This document shows, one piece after another, positions 47,668 through 59,030 of a DNA stretch of 64,000 nt. Each line of letters begins with the position of its first letter. Position 1 is the first letter of the stretch. The notes beneath the pieces were generated by a model. It did no database searches. It had not been told where the DNA came from and saw only the letters and a program-made list of their open reading frames with translations. The DNA is taken from NCBI GenBank assembly GCA_015680685.1, contig MNCI01023788.1:62001-126000 (forward strand), given 5' to 3'. Origin of the DNA: Gnetum montanum. Taxonomy: Eukaryota > Streptophyta > Gnetopsida > Gnetales > Gnetaceae. The position numbers and the translations under genes were made by a program.

Positions 47668-49061
47668 TCAGAAACGTGCAGCCCACTGGACAAATAAATT
47701 CCTATCTCGCAAGGGGAAGATGGTGCTAGCGTCCTCGGTGTTGGGGGCCATGGTGAGGTTTGCTGCCTCGATGGCCTCCCCGCCCCTCGGAGTCACCACC
47801 AAGATTGACCAAACTATTTGCAATTTTGTTTGGTCTGGCAGAAAGGGGGGAAAAAAGATGCACCTTTTGGTTTGGTCAAAAATCGTGCGGCCCCGGTATG
47901 CAGGGGGTTGGTCTCCTCCCCTTCACCCTGGAGGTGGCCCTAGGGCGTCATAGGCTTCTTTAGCGCCTGGTCACTGGCAATGACGATCCCTCCCTCTGGG
48001 TGCAAATCCTGAGGAAAAAGTACAGCCCCTAGACAACAGCCAACTCTGACTCCCACATTTGGAGGCAGCCCCTGGACGAGATCCACCTGCACCCCGCACC
48101 CCCGTTAGCTCCTGCAGAAGTTGTTCCCTGTTGATCCGTGCTGGAAGCAGCTGTGAAAGGGTATCCTCCCGAAAAAAATGAAAGCCTTTGGGTGGCTGAT
48201 CCTCCACCAGGCCCTCCCTGTTTGCGTTGCTCTACAGGCCCGGGGCATGGCAATCAATACTCAGTGCCCTATGTGCAATCAGCATACTGAAATGCAACAG
48301 CACTTCGTTCTTTAGTGTCAGGTAACCACGCAGTTATGGAGAACGGCGGGGTGGGGCTCCGCTCTCCGAACTTGGCAACGCTAGCGGCGCTCTGGGTCCT
48401 GTGGTGGGCCAGGAATGATTGCATTTTCAAAGGTGCAGCACTCCCCCCCGTGAGCATCCTTTCCAGAAAGATTCGGAAGCTTTGGTACAAAATTGCCTCA
48501 ACAATGCCTCCTCCTGCCACCTCAGAACCTTCCATCCAGCAGCAAGAACGAACAAGGCGGGGGTTCGGGGTGTCACCTTGCAAGGCAGGACCACCCCCGA
48601 CGACGTTGCCCTGGAGTGGATGGGCCCTGGACAGATCCCCGCGGAGGAGAGGCAGGAACGTAATGCTGGCATCACTGACATTCTCGAGGAACAAATCCCA
48701 AACCTCCCAATGCAGGCTTTGGTTGAGAGCGCCCCCAACAATCGCAGGACCGACATAGCCCAGATCATTGACGAAAATAGACGTTACAGGGTGAAAGGGC
48801 CAGGACAGCCCAATACTAGCAACAAATAAGGCCCGTCCGCGTCTCTCGGCCGGTTGCCGACGTGGGTAGACAGGGCACCCTGGGAGGGGCTTTCTTTGAG
48901 ATGGTTCGGTCTCTGATCCTTGTGGGGTGGGTGGCCTTTTGATGGCTGGGTGTCCTTGGTAGGGAATTCCTTGGCAGGAGGCCCTGGCCCGCGCTGTACC
49001 GCTGTATAGCTTTTTTTTTTTTTGAAATTTAAATTCGCTCGACCTTTTTCAAAAAAAAAAA
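47535..49061 (+). mobile_element. GC-rich L1-type LINE 3' fragment with poly-A
   Basis: A sharp GC-rich island in AT-rich DNA. 47668-47963 reads RAAHWTNKFLSRKGKMVLAS, KIDQTICNFVWSG, KKMHLLVWSKIVRP, the end of a plant L1 RT. The zinc-binding C-terminal domain is at about 48260-48330 (QCPMCNQHTEMQQHF, QCQVTTQLW-type), then WVLWWARNDCIFKG. A tail frame 48419-48829 ends IDENRRYRVKGPGQPNTSNK and stop at 48827. 3' UTR follows, with T14 at 49010 and A11 at 49051-49061. Frameshifts separate these segments, so it is not intact. No convincing target duplication was found. Confidence 0.88.
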
Positions 49062-50838
49062 TGTTGTTGCCTCTTTTTATATTTTGAATAGTGTGTTATT
49101 GTTAATGTCTTCATCAAGTATCTTACATGAAATCATTTTATATCTTGTAAAATTTTGGTCTTCCATTGGTAGAAATGCATATGTATAACATAGTAACATA
49201 TATTTGATAAATTATAAATAGTGACATTCATTTTGTTCAAGTAAAGGAAGAATATTGATAACTCTAAATAAGCTTAGAAAAATATCTATTAGAATAATTA
49301 GCTAGACATGGATGTACAAAATAAAGCATATGTTTCAAGATCAAAAATTTTAACAATTTGTATTTTTTATGGAAGTAACTATAGTGATAATAATAGCTAC
49401 TAAAATGCCACTACAACATGGACTAGAGATGGTGATGGTAGTCATTTCTAATTTCTTAGGTGTCTATGAAAAAACTTATATATTTTTATTACTTTTACTT
49501 GATTGTTTATGTATGTAGGTTACTAGATAAATTTAATTTATGAAGAAGGTAGCATTTAGTTTATGAATGTAGTAGCTTAAAATATTTTTAATAATGGAGA
49601 AAATATTATTAGGTAAGAATCTACCTTTGGATTTTTCTTTAACTTTACTTTGATGAACTTATTTGGCTATATTTTGAAGAATGTTTGATTACTATTTATA
49701 TCTTCAATAATATAGTGATGCATAGTATCTAAATAAGTAATATGTCTATAACAAAGTTTATTTTTTGTTGTGATGTAACTTTGGCTATATTATTTACAAT
49801 TTATATGTTTTCTTTTAATTTGTACAATGTATGCATCATTAGAAAAATAATTAGGAATATTCAAATTGTTAGAAATATGTACCAGAAAAAGCATTAATAG
49901 CATATTATTCAAGTGTTTTTACTCCTTTACTAGGTAATTTTTTGTGTTATTTTATTATTATATGATCTTTAATATATTATAGCATAGCTTAGGTTATATA
50001 ATTTAATGTTTATTGGGGAGTTTTGAAACCATGAAAGAAGTTATAGAGGTTGCTAGTTGGAGATGATGCAAGTATCTCTACTGTGCCTTAACCACCATAC
50101 ATGGAGAGTATATATCATGTATGTGTCATTATTCATCATGAAGGCTTGGCTAGCTAAAAGATTCTAAGCATATCTTCATACCAATAGTTTAAAAGTGAAA
50201 AAGAAACTTGAATCCTTAACTTCTTGCTTGACATTTGAAATGTATACTACTATGCTATTTAACTAGATGAAAATGAAATAATTTTTTTCTTTAAAATAGT
50301 GTTCTTGGGTCCCACTCCTACACATCAACAAGCCCACTAACATGCAAGGGTGGGACTTAGGGACACATAAGCATAGTTGATAATGGTTATCTAAGATGCA
50401 TAGGCTAGCACAATGGATATACGAAATAGTTAAGGTATAGCGAAGACATTTTCAAAGAGGACTTAGAATCCCTAATAAACAAGTATGTTATATGATTTCA
50501 TTACAACTTACCTATTTTCTAATCATTAATATTAAATTTGATTAATAAACTTATTTTTTATATATCTAGGTAAGATTGTTAAACATTGAAGGATGTTACA
50601 CCCTTTTTTGACATTCTTAAATTGTGTAATAAATGATGGCTTTATTAGTAATCATGATTGAAATATGATTTTTATGGATTCTTGTTTGAAAAAGTTAATA
50701 TGTAACCTAAACAATACATAAAATTACTATTTTTTAGAAAAAAAGATTTAAATTTCTATCCTTTTTATAAGCTATGTATTTTATAATATTTTTTCAAGGT
50801 TATAAAACCAATGAGCCTCAATTTGAAGGGAAAAGTTT
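49062..50838. other. unassigned AT-rich stretch
   Basis: Very AT-rich, no reading frame of note, no LTR ends or pol motifs. A small less AT-rich island at 50300-50400 (GGGTCCCACTCCTACAC) is not recognised. Confidence 0.5.
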
Positions 50839-51766
50839 CATTGAAAAAGCTATTCAAAATAAGATGAAGATGCTTTATTAAATCCTCAACAGATATTACA
50901 TAAGGTTATGGGAAGTTGTGAAAATATCATAATTAAAATCATGGAAAGTGAATAATAAGGATATAGAAAAAGTTTATATTTTTAAGTATTTTTTATTTTG
51001 AATAGATACTTTCTTTGTCTATCATACTAACACAAATTGGAAATTTTAAAAAATATTATTAGATATTTTTCATTGAAAAAGCTATTCAAAATAAGATGAA
51101 GATGCTTTATTAAATCCTCAAGAGATATTAAAAAAGGTTATGGGAAGTTGTGAAAATATCATAATTAAAATCATGGAAAGTGAATAATAAGAATATAGAA
51201 AAAGTTTATATTTGTAAGTATTTTGTATTTTGAATAGATACTTTCTTTGTCTATCATACTAACACAAATTGGAAATTTTAAAAAATATTATTAGATATTT
51301 TTCATTGAAAAAGCTATTCAAAGTAAGATAAAGATGCTTTATTAAATCCTCAAGAGATATTACATAAGGTTATGGGAAGTTGTGAAAATATCATAATTAA
51401 AATCATCCAAAGTGAATAATAAGAATATAGAAAAAGTTTATATTTTTAAGTATTTTGTATTTTGAATAGATACTTTCTTTGTCTATCATATTAACACAAA
51501 TTGGAAATTTTAAAAAATATTATTAGATATTTTTCATTGAAAAAGCTATTCAAAGTAAGATAAAGTTGCTTTATTAAATCTTCAAGAGATATTACATAAG
51601 GCTATAGGAAGTTGTGAAAATATCATACCTAAAATGATGGAAAGTGAATAATTAGAATATAGAAAAAGTTTATATTTTTAAGTATTTTGTGTTTTGAATA
51701 GAAACTTTCTTTGTCTATCATATTAACATAAATTGGAAATTTTCAAAAATATTATTAGATATTTGA
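50839..51766 (+). repeat. four tandem 232-bp repeats
   Basis: Units begin CATTGAAAAAGCTATTC at 50839, 51071, 51303 and 51535; the period is exactly 232 bases three times over. Units differ by scattered substitutions; the last diverges at its 3' end. A short reading in each unit (DEDALLNPQ..LHKVMGSCENI in the first) is not open throughout and is not recognised. Confidence 0.95.
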
Positions 51767-53671
51767 GTTTTATGAAAAGAACCAAAAATATTTTATAAAT
51801 ATTTGGATTTTTTTCACCTTCAACAATCACGTGAAAATATGCTCCCACAAACCCAACCATGTTCGCAAATTTGGACGGGTGGAAAAAGCTGGAACTCAAT
51901 AATTTTGTGGATGGGAAATATGCATCGATGGGATATAGACTAGAATGTTAACTTGATGGTTACAGGTATGGGACTTGACGTGACGCTTATCCAAAACAAT
52001 ATTAAAGTAAATAAAAGACTATGAGTCACATCAATGATCATAATGTGGGTGATAGGCAGTGGTGCAAACCTAAAACCACAGACGGACTTAAGGGAAAGAG
52101 ATTTTCCCAATGCTTGGTTCGTTAGAGAGAGCACAAGTACGGGGTCATTTTAACCAAGGATTTTTTGCACGGCGTTATCGCCGGTGAACTTTTCCAACCA
52201 GCTGGTTTGACTCGCGTTTCAAACCTTTTTGATTTTTGAATTTTTTCTGCGATTAACCACATATATTTGGGAGAATTTCGATCAATCTGTCGATTAAAAT
52301 GTAACTTCAAACAAGTAAAATAAAAATTACAAATACACATTTAGAAAAAAAAAAGTAAAATAAAAAGTACAAATACACATGTAGGAAAAACAGTGAGCAA
52401 AGGAAACAACCTGCATATTATTTCTTAGCAAACTTACAGCAGACTAAAAATACCATGCTCCATCTTAAACTTATAGCAGACTAAAAACACCACGCTCCAT
52501 CTTTATCAATGATTTATTACTAGACATAAATAGCCGTGGTTCATCTTTCATTTGGAATCGTGTTGACCAGTAGAGTACGCTTTAATGTTTCAGTAAAATA
52601 TAAAATATAATAAATATTAAAATAAAAGAAACCACGGATAACACATAAATCTACCAATAATCTTGTACATTATGGATAGTTTCTTTTTGTTGAAATTATT
52701 TATTTACTGGATTTTTTATCTGGTATGGCTGATTCAGGCTCTGCTTTTGCTCTGGTATGGCTCTGCTTTTGCATTAGTGCTAAAGCATTAGTGCTAGAAG
52801 TTACCTTGAAGTATCTTTAAAAACATTGGTTATGCTGCAAATCATATATTTGAGGAGTATGTTAAATAGTTTTAATATGGCTTTACCCTAAAAACTATGG
52901 CCGAGGTTTTTCACCGAATTATCCGAATCACCAAGTGTCGATTCATTTTTCAAACCCAGCAGAGAACTTTTCCGAGTTTTTAATCATTGCATTTTCCAAA
53001 CCTATGGTGCAAGCTATCCTTAGAGAGAGAACCGTGAGAATACCCTGCCACTACTATGAAATCGGTATTACATTATCAGTAAATCTTCCTTGTTATAGGT
53101 TCCGTTGTGCTTGCCCTTTATGCCACCTCCTTCGCGTTTACTATCACAGATCCTTGATCCACTCGTGTTAACCGGTAACACCATTACTGCAACTTGAGTT
53201 TCAATCTACTGGGTTGCAGCTTGAAACTTTTAATTGCAGTGACGTGCACAGATCTGAAGGTCTAATTAAGGGAAATCTTTGCCTTTCACATAATTCTTCA
53301 CCATGAGCTTAATACATCCTTCATCGTATTCATAGAAGTTTCAATGATAAAGAGCTTCTGTGAAATGCCGGTGGGGGAATCAAACGCTTGACTGAAGCAA
53401 AAATTGTCATTTGTGGTGCATAATGGAAACTTCAGCTTTCCCAGTTTTTCCTCTCAACGCATTCCTCCTCCATTTTGTCAGGAGTGACTCCTAGAAATTG
53501 TTAATGGCTGCATGCAAAGTGATACGCTCTGTGGTTGCTATCACTAAAACTACTACCACTAGAGCGTACAGGTATCTGCTAGAGTGAGCGTTGTCATTGC
53601 TGCGGCAAAGGTGCCTAAAGAATTACTATTTATAAAAACTGGCTATCTCTATAAATACATAAGAGTAGTGG
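51767..53671. other. less AT-rich region, possibly low-copy host DNA
   Basis: Composition changes here, with CpG-containing words (for example CGGCGTTATCGCCGG near 52173) that are rare in the surrounding repeats. No transposon motif seen. A 78-codon frame (52935-53171) has no recognised domain. Several short local duplications occur at 52310-52800. It could hold a promoter or exons, but no splice pattern could be supported. Confidence 0.35.
52315..52800 (+). repeat. cluster of short local tandem duplications
   Basis: Three independent doublets: about 45 bp (AAGTAAAATAAAAATTACAA at 52314 and again near 52355), about 36 bp (AGCAGACTAAAAA at 52437 and 52475), and short doublets at 52720-52800 (GGTATGGCT and GCTCTGCTTTTGC; GCATTAGTGCTA). 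Confidence 0.8.
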
Positions 53672-54097
53672 ATGTGTTACTATGCAGGGATTTGTGTGTC
53701 TGCAGATGTTGGAAAAGAGGGGCAATTCACCTTACCTCATCTCACCTTGCATAAGAGCTATGCCAAGTTGCTACTATGCATTCATGTTGCAGAGCAAGTA
53801 ATTGTAACCGAGACACATTTACTAGTGGCTGCATGCATATTTATCTCACATGATTCCATGTGTTATTACAATGCACATGTAACTTTTGCTGTTTTACAAA
53901 AAATTAAGAAATCAAAGTTGTTATTGCAAAAACAGGTTACGTCAACCAACAGAGGCAGGTTTTATTCTTCTGCATGTTTAAAGCAAGTATTACGCATGTG
54001 CATTTTTAATAGTCATTACTCATATAAATGTTGGATACTTAGGTTATTTATTTTGAATTTGAATACATTAGCCCATATAGTTTACTGTAGGGGATGA
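53672..54097 (+). CDS. hypothetical 141-codon reading frame
   Basis: Open from an ATG at 53672 to a stop at 54095-54097. The predicted protein is rich in Leu, Ile, His, Cys and Tyr, with hydrophobic stretches around residues 30-60 and 120-137; no motif recognised. It lies in the less AT-rich region and does not overlap any recognised repeat. Length is unusual for this AT-rich DNA, but no splice sites, upstream TATA or homologue could be shown; it may be chance. Confidence 0.2.
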   Translation: MCYYAGICVSADVGKEGQFTLPHLTLHKSYAKLLLCIHVAEQVIVTETHLLVAACIFISHDSMCYYNAHVTFAVLQKIKKSKLLLQKQVTSTNRGRFYSSACLKQVLRMCIFNSHYSYKCWILRLFILNLNTLAHIVYCRG

Positions 54098-54689
54098 ATG
54101 TGGAGAAAGATCTTCATCTTTGCACCGTTTTTTATCTATCCTTGTAATCATACAATTTTTCATAGATGTAGAAAAATTTGAAAATAAGACTTACAATAGT
54201 GGATATTAAACATATTGCACAGACGCATATCTTTGACTACGAAATATCTGTTATGGTAGGTATATATACTTACTATATAGTAAATCAAAACCTTTTTCCA
54301 TAGTATATCTATCTAAAAGAGTATGTAGTCTTTGCCATCCATTTTGATTTTAAAAATTAAAATTTATTTTATGATATGTATCAATTTATTGTTTCCTTGA
54401 TAGAATTGTTGATTCACCACTTAAGGACTAAAGTTAAATTCAAATAATTTACAAGTACTTGAAATAAACTTCATGCCCTAGAATAGACTGTTAAGGATAC
54501 CATTAAATCATTTTTAAAAATTGATTTATAGTGAGAAATTCAAAATTTATAGTGTTTTTCTAACCATTTTACAGAAGTATGAAACACTCATAAATTTGTT
54601 TTTATATGATGGCCAACTTTAAATTTTTTTCTAACTATTAAGAGAAATTTTTTATATAAAGGAATGATTATCCAAAATAAGAAAAAATG
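54098..54689. other. unassigned AT-rich stretch
   Basis: AT-rich, no motif or repeat recognised; immediately precedes the RTE LINE. Confidence 0.5.
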
Positions 54690-56490
54690 CTTTAAGGAAT
54701 CATAGTAAAGTGGTTGCCAAGAAAATAGATTGATATACAAAAAGGTAAGGAGGCAACTATAGTAGTAGCCAAAAATAAACATAAGGGCTTAGATAGCATT
54801 TATGAGTGAGCAAAAATTAAAAACAAGAAATATTAGGACATTGGTCATGTTGAATATATTAAGGAAGTTGATGAAAGAATTTTGGTAGAAGACAATGAAA
54901 TTTTCGTTAGGTGAAAAATTTATTTTCAAAAATTATTAAATGAAGAATTCCCAAAAGAAGATATCTAAGAACAGCTAAATTTTGGTTTGGTTAATGAACT
55001 TTCCTTCTCTAAGGTGAAGAAAACCTTATCAAAGATGAAAAATGGAAAAGCTATTAGATCAAAAAAACATTCCTATAGAACCTTGAAAAGGATTGGAAGA
55101 TATAAGAATTTCCTGGTTGACATAATTATTCAACAAAATTTTGAAGGATGGAGAAATGTCTAATAATTAGAGAAAAAATTCATTATTCCTATTTACAAAA
55201 ATAAAGGAGAAGTACACAGTTGTGAAAACTATAGAGAAATCAAGCCAATGAGCCACACCATGAAGCTTTTGGAGAAAGTCATGGTGTAATGTCTTAGACT
55301 TGAATCAATAGTATTAGAAAATCAATTTAGATTTCTAGGGAAATCTTATATAAAGACTATTTTCTTAATAGCACAATTGATGAAGAAATTCAAAGAAAAA
55401 TAGAAACAATCTACATATGATCTTCATTAACTTAAAAAAAGCATATGATAGAGTACTTAGATATTTTATTTAGTCAACCTTATAGAGGAAAAATATCCCT
55501 AATAAATATATTAATATGATTCAAGACATGTATAAAGAAGCAACCATTAAAATTAGAATAGCTTGTCGAATAACATCTAATTTTCTAGTCAATATAGTGT
55601 ACATCAAGGGTCTATGCTTAGCTCATACTTATTTGTTATTATTATGGATGAATTAACAAAGAAAAGACAAGATGAAATCCCTTGGTATATGCTATTTGCA
55701 AATGATGTTGTATGGTTGGATACATCTCAATAAAATATTACTTATAGAATAGAGAAGTGGAGACATGCTTTAGAATCAAACGGCTTAAATATTAGTAGAA
55801 GTAAGACAAAATATATGGAATATAATTTTAATAACAACATAAATAATGGTGAGATAGAAGCAATAATTCAAGGAAAAACATTCCTCGCTATAGAAAATTT
55901 TGCTACCTAGGATTAATCTTCCAATCATATAGTGAATTGATAAATATATAAGAAATAAACTTAAGGCAAAATTCTCAAAATGAAGATAGGCAAGTATTGT
56001 TCTATGTAATAAAAAAATACTAATAAAATTGAAGGGAAATTTCACAAGATAGTAATCAAGTCTACCACCTTATATGGAGCTAAATGTTGAGCATTACAAA
56101 AGAGGCATAAAAAGAATTCAATGTGATAGAAATATGCATGCTTTAATGAATATTGAATGTTACTAAAATAGATCAACTACATAATGCAGACATTAGAGGA
56201 AGACTTAAAGTAGATTCTAATTTAAATAAGCTACAAGAAAAAGGGCTTCAATAGTTTAGACATGTGCAAAGAAGATCAAGATATAAAGATGGTTACTACA
56301 TCACTATTCTAGGAAAGCTACTGAAAGGAAGATTAAAGAAGATGTAGGAAAATCCAATCAAAGATGATTTGAGGAAATTGAAAATAAATAAACATCTACT
56401 TTTTCGTAGAGGAAAATGGAAGAGAAGAATTCATGTTGTTGACCTCATTTTGTTGTGACAAGGCTAAGATGGTGATGATGAAAAGAATAA
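54690..56490 (+). pseudogene. RTE-clade LINE remnant
   Basis: Plus-strand RT in many frames: IYFQKLLNEEFP, VKKTLSKMKNGKAI, KFIIPIYKNKGE, CENYREIKPMSHTMKLLEKV, LENQFRFLG, then a degraded AYDRV, VHQGS-like and SYLFVIIMDELTKK, then PWYMLFANDVVWLD. The catalytic FADD reads FAND (near 55695). The C-terminal part has CYLGLIFQ and LQEKGLQ-FRHVQRRS (56230-56280). The order and wording (KLMSHTMKLWE, HQGSALSPYLF, PWCMLFADD) are those of plant RTE elements. No endonuclease, so 5'-truncated. It ends with a GATGGTGATGATGA-type repeat at 56470, typical of RTE tails. Confidence 0.85.
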
Positions 56491-57347
56491 TTATTGGTTC
56501 ATGTTATTTAATTTTTATTTGGTATTGTAACTTATAGTAGGATGAATGGTTGAAAGCCAAATGATATTTCACTGAAGGTCTATATGTTGATCTGAATTTA
56601 GGTTCATTATTTTGATGTATCTCTCCACATCATTTGAGAAAAATTTTTATACGTCAATTCATAAAAATTATATACTTATAAACATGTATAAAAAATGTAA
56701 TGACAAGTTTATTTCTGAAGGATCTTTGCTAGAGGCTAGATGATCACCTTGCCAAGGTAGGATCCTAGGAGGATTGGTTGACAACTAAAAACATATGCTG
56801 AAATGCAGGTTTTTCTACTAGTCAAATATAAATGTGAATAATGGTTTAGAACTAAATTTATTAGTTTATTAGCGATGCATTTACTCTTTGTCATATATGA
56901 TCATTTTATTATAACATGACTGGAATATTTATTCACAATGATGATATCATTATAATAAAATTAAATGTTGAATGTTTTTTCTAATTGAAGCTCTATGCAT
57001 GTTATTTGAGGTTTCTTCTTACTATGACATAGCAGATCCCAATTTCATTAGAAGCTATATTGTAGGAACACAAATAAGGTCTTTACTTATTACGCAAAAA
57101 AGTACATGTTGAAGCCTTCTAATGCATTGGTAATAAAACAAAACCACAACTCAAGCTTAACATGGCAACCTTTATTTTCAAATCATGTTATTTCACAGTA
57201 TCGCATAGTCATTCAATGTCTATTGCTACAAATAATAAGGTCTTATAAAGTTCTAAATGGACTATATATCTTGAGGTGTACCTATATTATAATTATTTCA
57301 GAATTCCAACATCAATGTCTATTGCTACTATCACATTAGGATACTAA
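56491..57347. other. unassigned AT-rich stretch
   Basis: No coding or repeat family recognised. A 16-base word CAATGTCTATTGCTAC occurs at 57216 and 57312. Flanks element F on its left. Confidence 0.45.
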
Positions 57348-57352
57348 CCACA

Positions 57353-58233
57353 TGATGAGCAACAAGTACCCCTATGCCCAACCATACAAATCACAAGTGT
57401 TCACACATGATCTGGTCGAATTCTATGGATGGGACTAGTTGTGACATCTAGATTATTAAGCATTGATCACAGGATGCTATCTTCCCACTTGGACTAGCGG
57501 TAGCTTTGTCATGTATGGTTTAGTCCAAAGTGAGGCATTTGATAATTGATGTTGTTAGGCCCTAATTACTCCTAGTGATAAACATAATTGGGAATGAAAT
57601 TTAGTCCTAAGTCTAAGTAATGATAGTAAGGTAAATCTACTCTAGCCTAGAATGATGAACATCCAGTCTTGGCTACCAAACACATCTTGGGCTCATGTAA
57701 CCATTATTAGGTTACTAAGTGTTATGCTATTGGGAAAACCAAGCAATAACACTACTAAGATTATTAAACAATTACATTTAAACACTTGAAACTAATCACA
57801 CTCCTTCTACTTTACTAATTAACAAGAAAGTAAAGTACTTGGAAATGTAAAGGATTAAACTAAGAAAAGAATAAAAATTATGCTAAGTAAAACAATAAAA
57901 CTAAGTGGATGTTGTAATGATGAAAAGAAATCTTGATCTTTATTTTCAAACATGAATTGTGCCCAAGTACACTTCACTCAAATAAAGATTCTATAGAACT
58001 ACTTAACACCACATAGTGGGAACTCACTTTATCACTAAAACTATGAAATGAAACTACAAGAGTCTACCTAAGGATGGAATGAAAGTTATTTGAATCCTAC
58101 ACTCAAGTGTTGTATTTATAGGAAGGCACACATCCTGTAATATTGAATATCCAATAACGTAGCATGAGATTTGATATTGGGGCTCTGGTATTATAGCTCT
58201 AATATCTTAGCTGCTAAAAAACATGATTCATCA
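57353..58233 (-). repeat. 3' LTR of element F
   Basis: On the minus strand it runs from TGATGAATCATG (58233) to GCTCATCA (57353). TATA-like TATAAATA is at 58120-58113. Matches 62314-63215 along its length. Confidence 0.9.
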
Positions 58234-58252
58234 TAACTCCACAATTGAATGA
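58234..58252 (-). promoter_or_regulatory. degenerate terminal polypurine tract of F
   Basis: Minus strand TTCAATTGTGGAGTTA directly before the LTR TG. The sequence before it, TTGAGGATAAATTTTCATT, matches C and B at the same place. Confidence 0.5.
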
Positions 58253-58429
58253 AAATTTATCCTCAAATGAACAAAAGGAGAAACAAGTTCCTTACAAAAT
58301 ATTTAGAAGATATGGGACTATTAACTGACTCTAACTACTGATTGACTTTGAGTGGTGTGTACAAAATGACATAGTTACATGAAAACAAAAAACAAAAAAC
58401 AAAAACAAATTTAATGTGGCTTGATGTAC

Positions 58430-59030
58430 TTCATATTTCAAGCAGTGGTGGCTCTTCCATTGGCTTCTTCTCATTTTCATCAAGCTTTTGGAAATTTTCT
58501 CATCTTCTGTTCCTATTTTATTTTTCTATATATCCTTTTTATTAAGTATGGCCAAAGGTTCCTTCAAGTTTCACTATAGCATTAGCCTATTTGTTTAGCT
58601 AGAATTGGTAGGTTTCTCCTAAGTTCCATTCATTGCTTTTGATTAGTGTGAGCCATAATGGAGATGCTTAAAGTTACATCTTCACTACTTTTGGAGTAGA
58701 TTCCATAAAGGGACCAGAATTTAGTTCCACAATGATTGTGGACATGATTGATCTTCTTGGATAACTTGGAGGCAATCTAGTGACAACATGAGATACTATC
58801 CTTGTCTAGGTGCTTGTGAAATTTTTTCCTCTTCTTAGGATAAGTGCTTTGTAGCAAGAGTTTCTTGATGAATGTTGTATGATTGAGTCTCCTTCTCTAT
58901 GTGTTCTTCTTATGGGGCTTGTTCTCCCACTTAGCCTCTCCCATGGCCTCTTGGACTTGTACTCCTTTGTTGTGAACGTTCTCCTTTTGGTATCATGTTT
59001 AGGGCCATTTGCAATCAACAAGGATTTGAA
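58430..59030 (-). pseudogene. ORF2 remnant of element F
   Basis: The minus-strand frame 59021-58806 reads ANGPKHDTKRRTFTTKEY, then a very basic Arg/Ser/Thr stretch, placed like the basic start of ORF2 in B. The rest down to 58430 is unreadable; the coiled-coil and C-terminal WY block are not seen. Identification rests on position and composition. Confidence 0.4.

Noticed and set aside
48269-48694. 141-codon minus-strand frame in the GC-rich island, and other overlapping frames at 47971-48768
   Set aside because: They are antisense to the L1 ORF2 tail and exist because GC-rich DNA has few stops. The sense strand carries the recognisable RT and zinc-domain motifs.
47500-49075. Target duplication for the L1 fragment
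   Set aside because: Only ATGTT is shared between the left flank and the sequence after poly-A; too short to claim.
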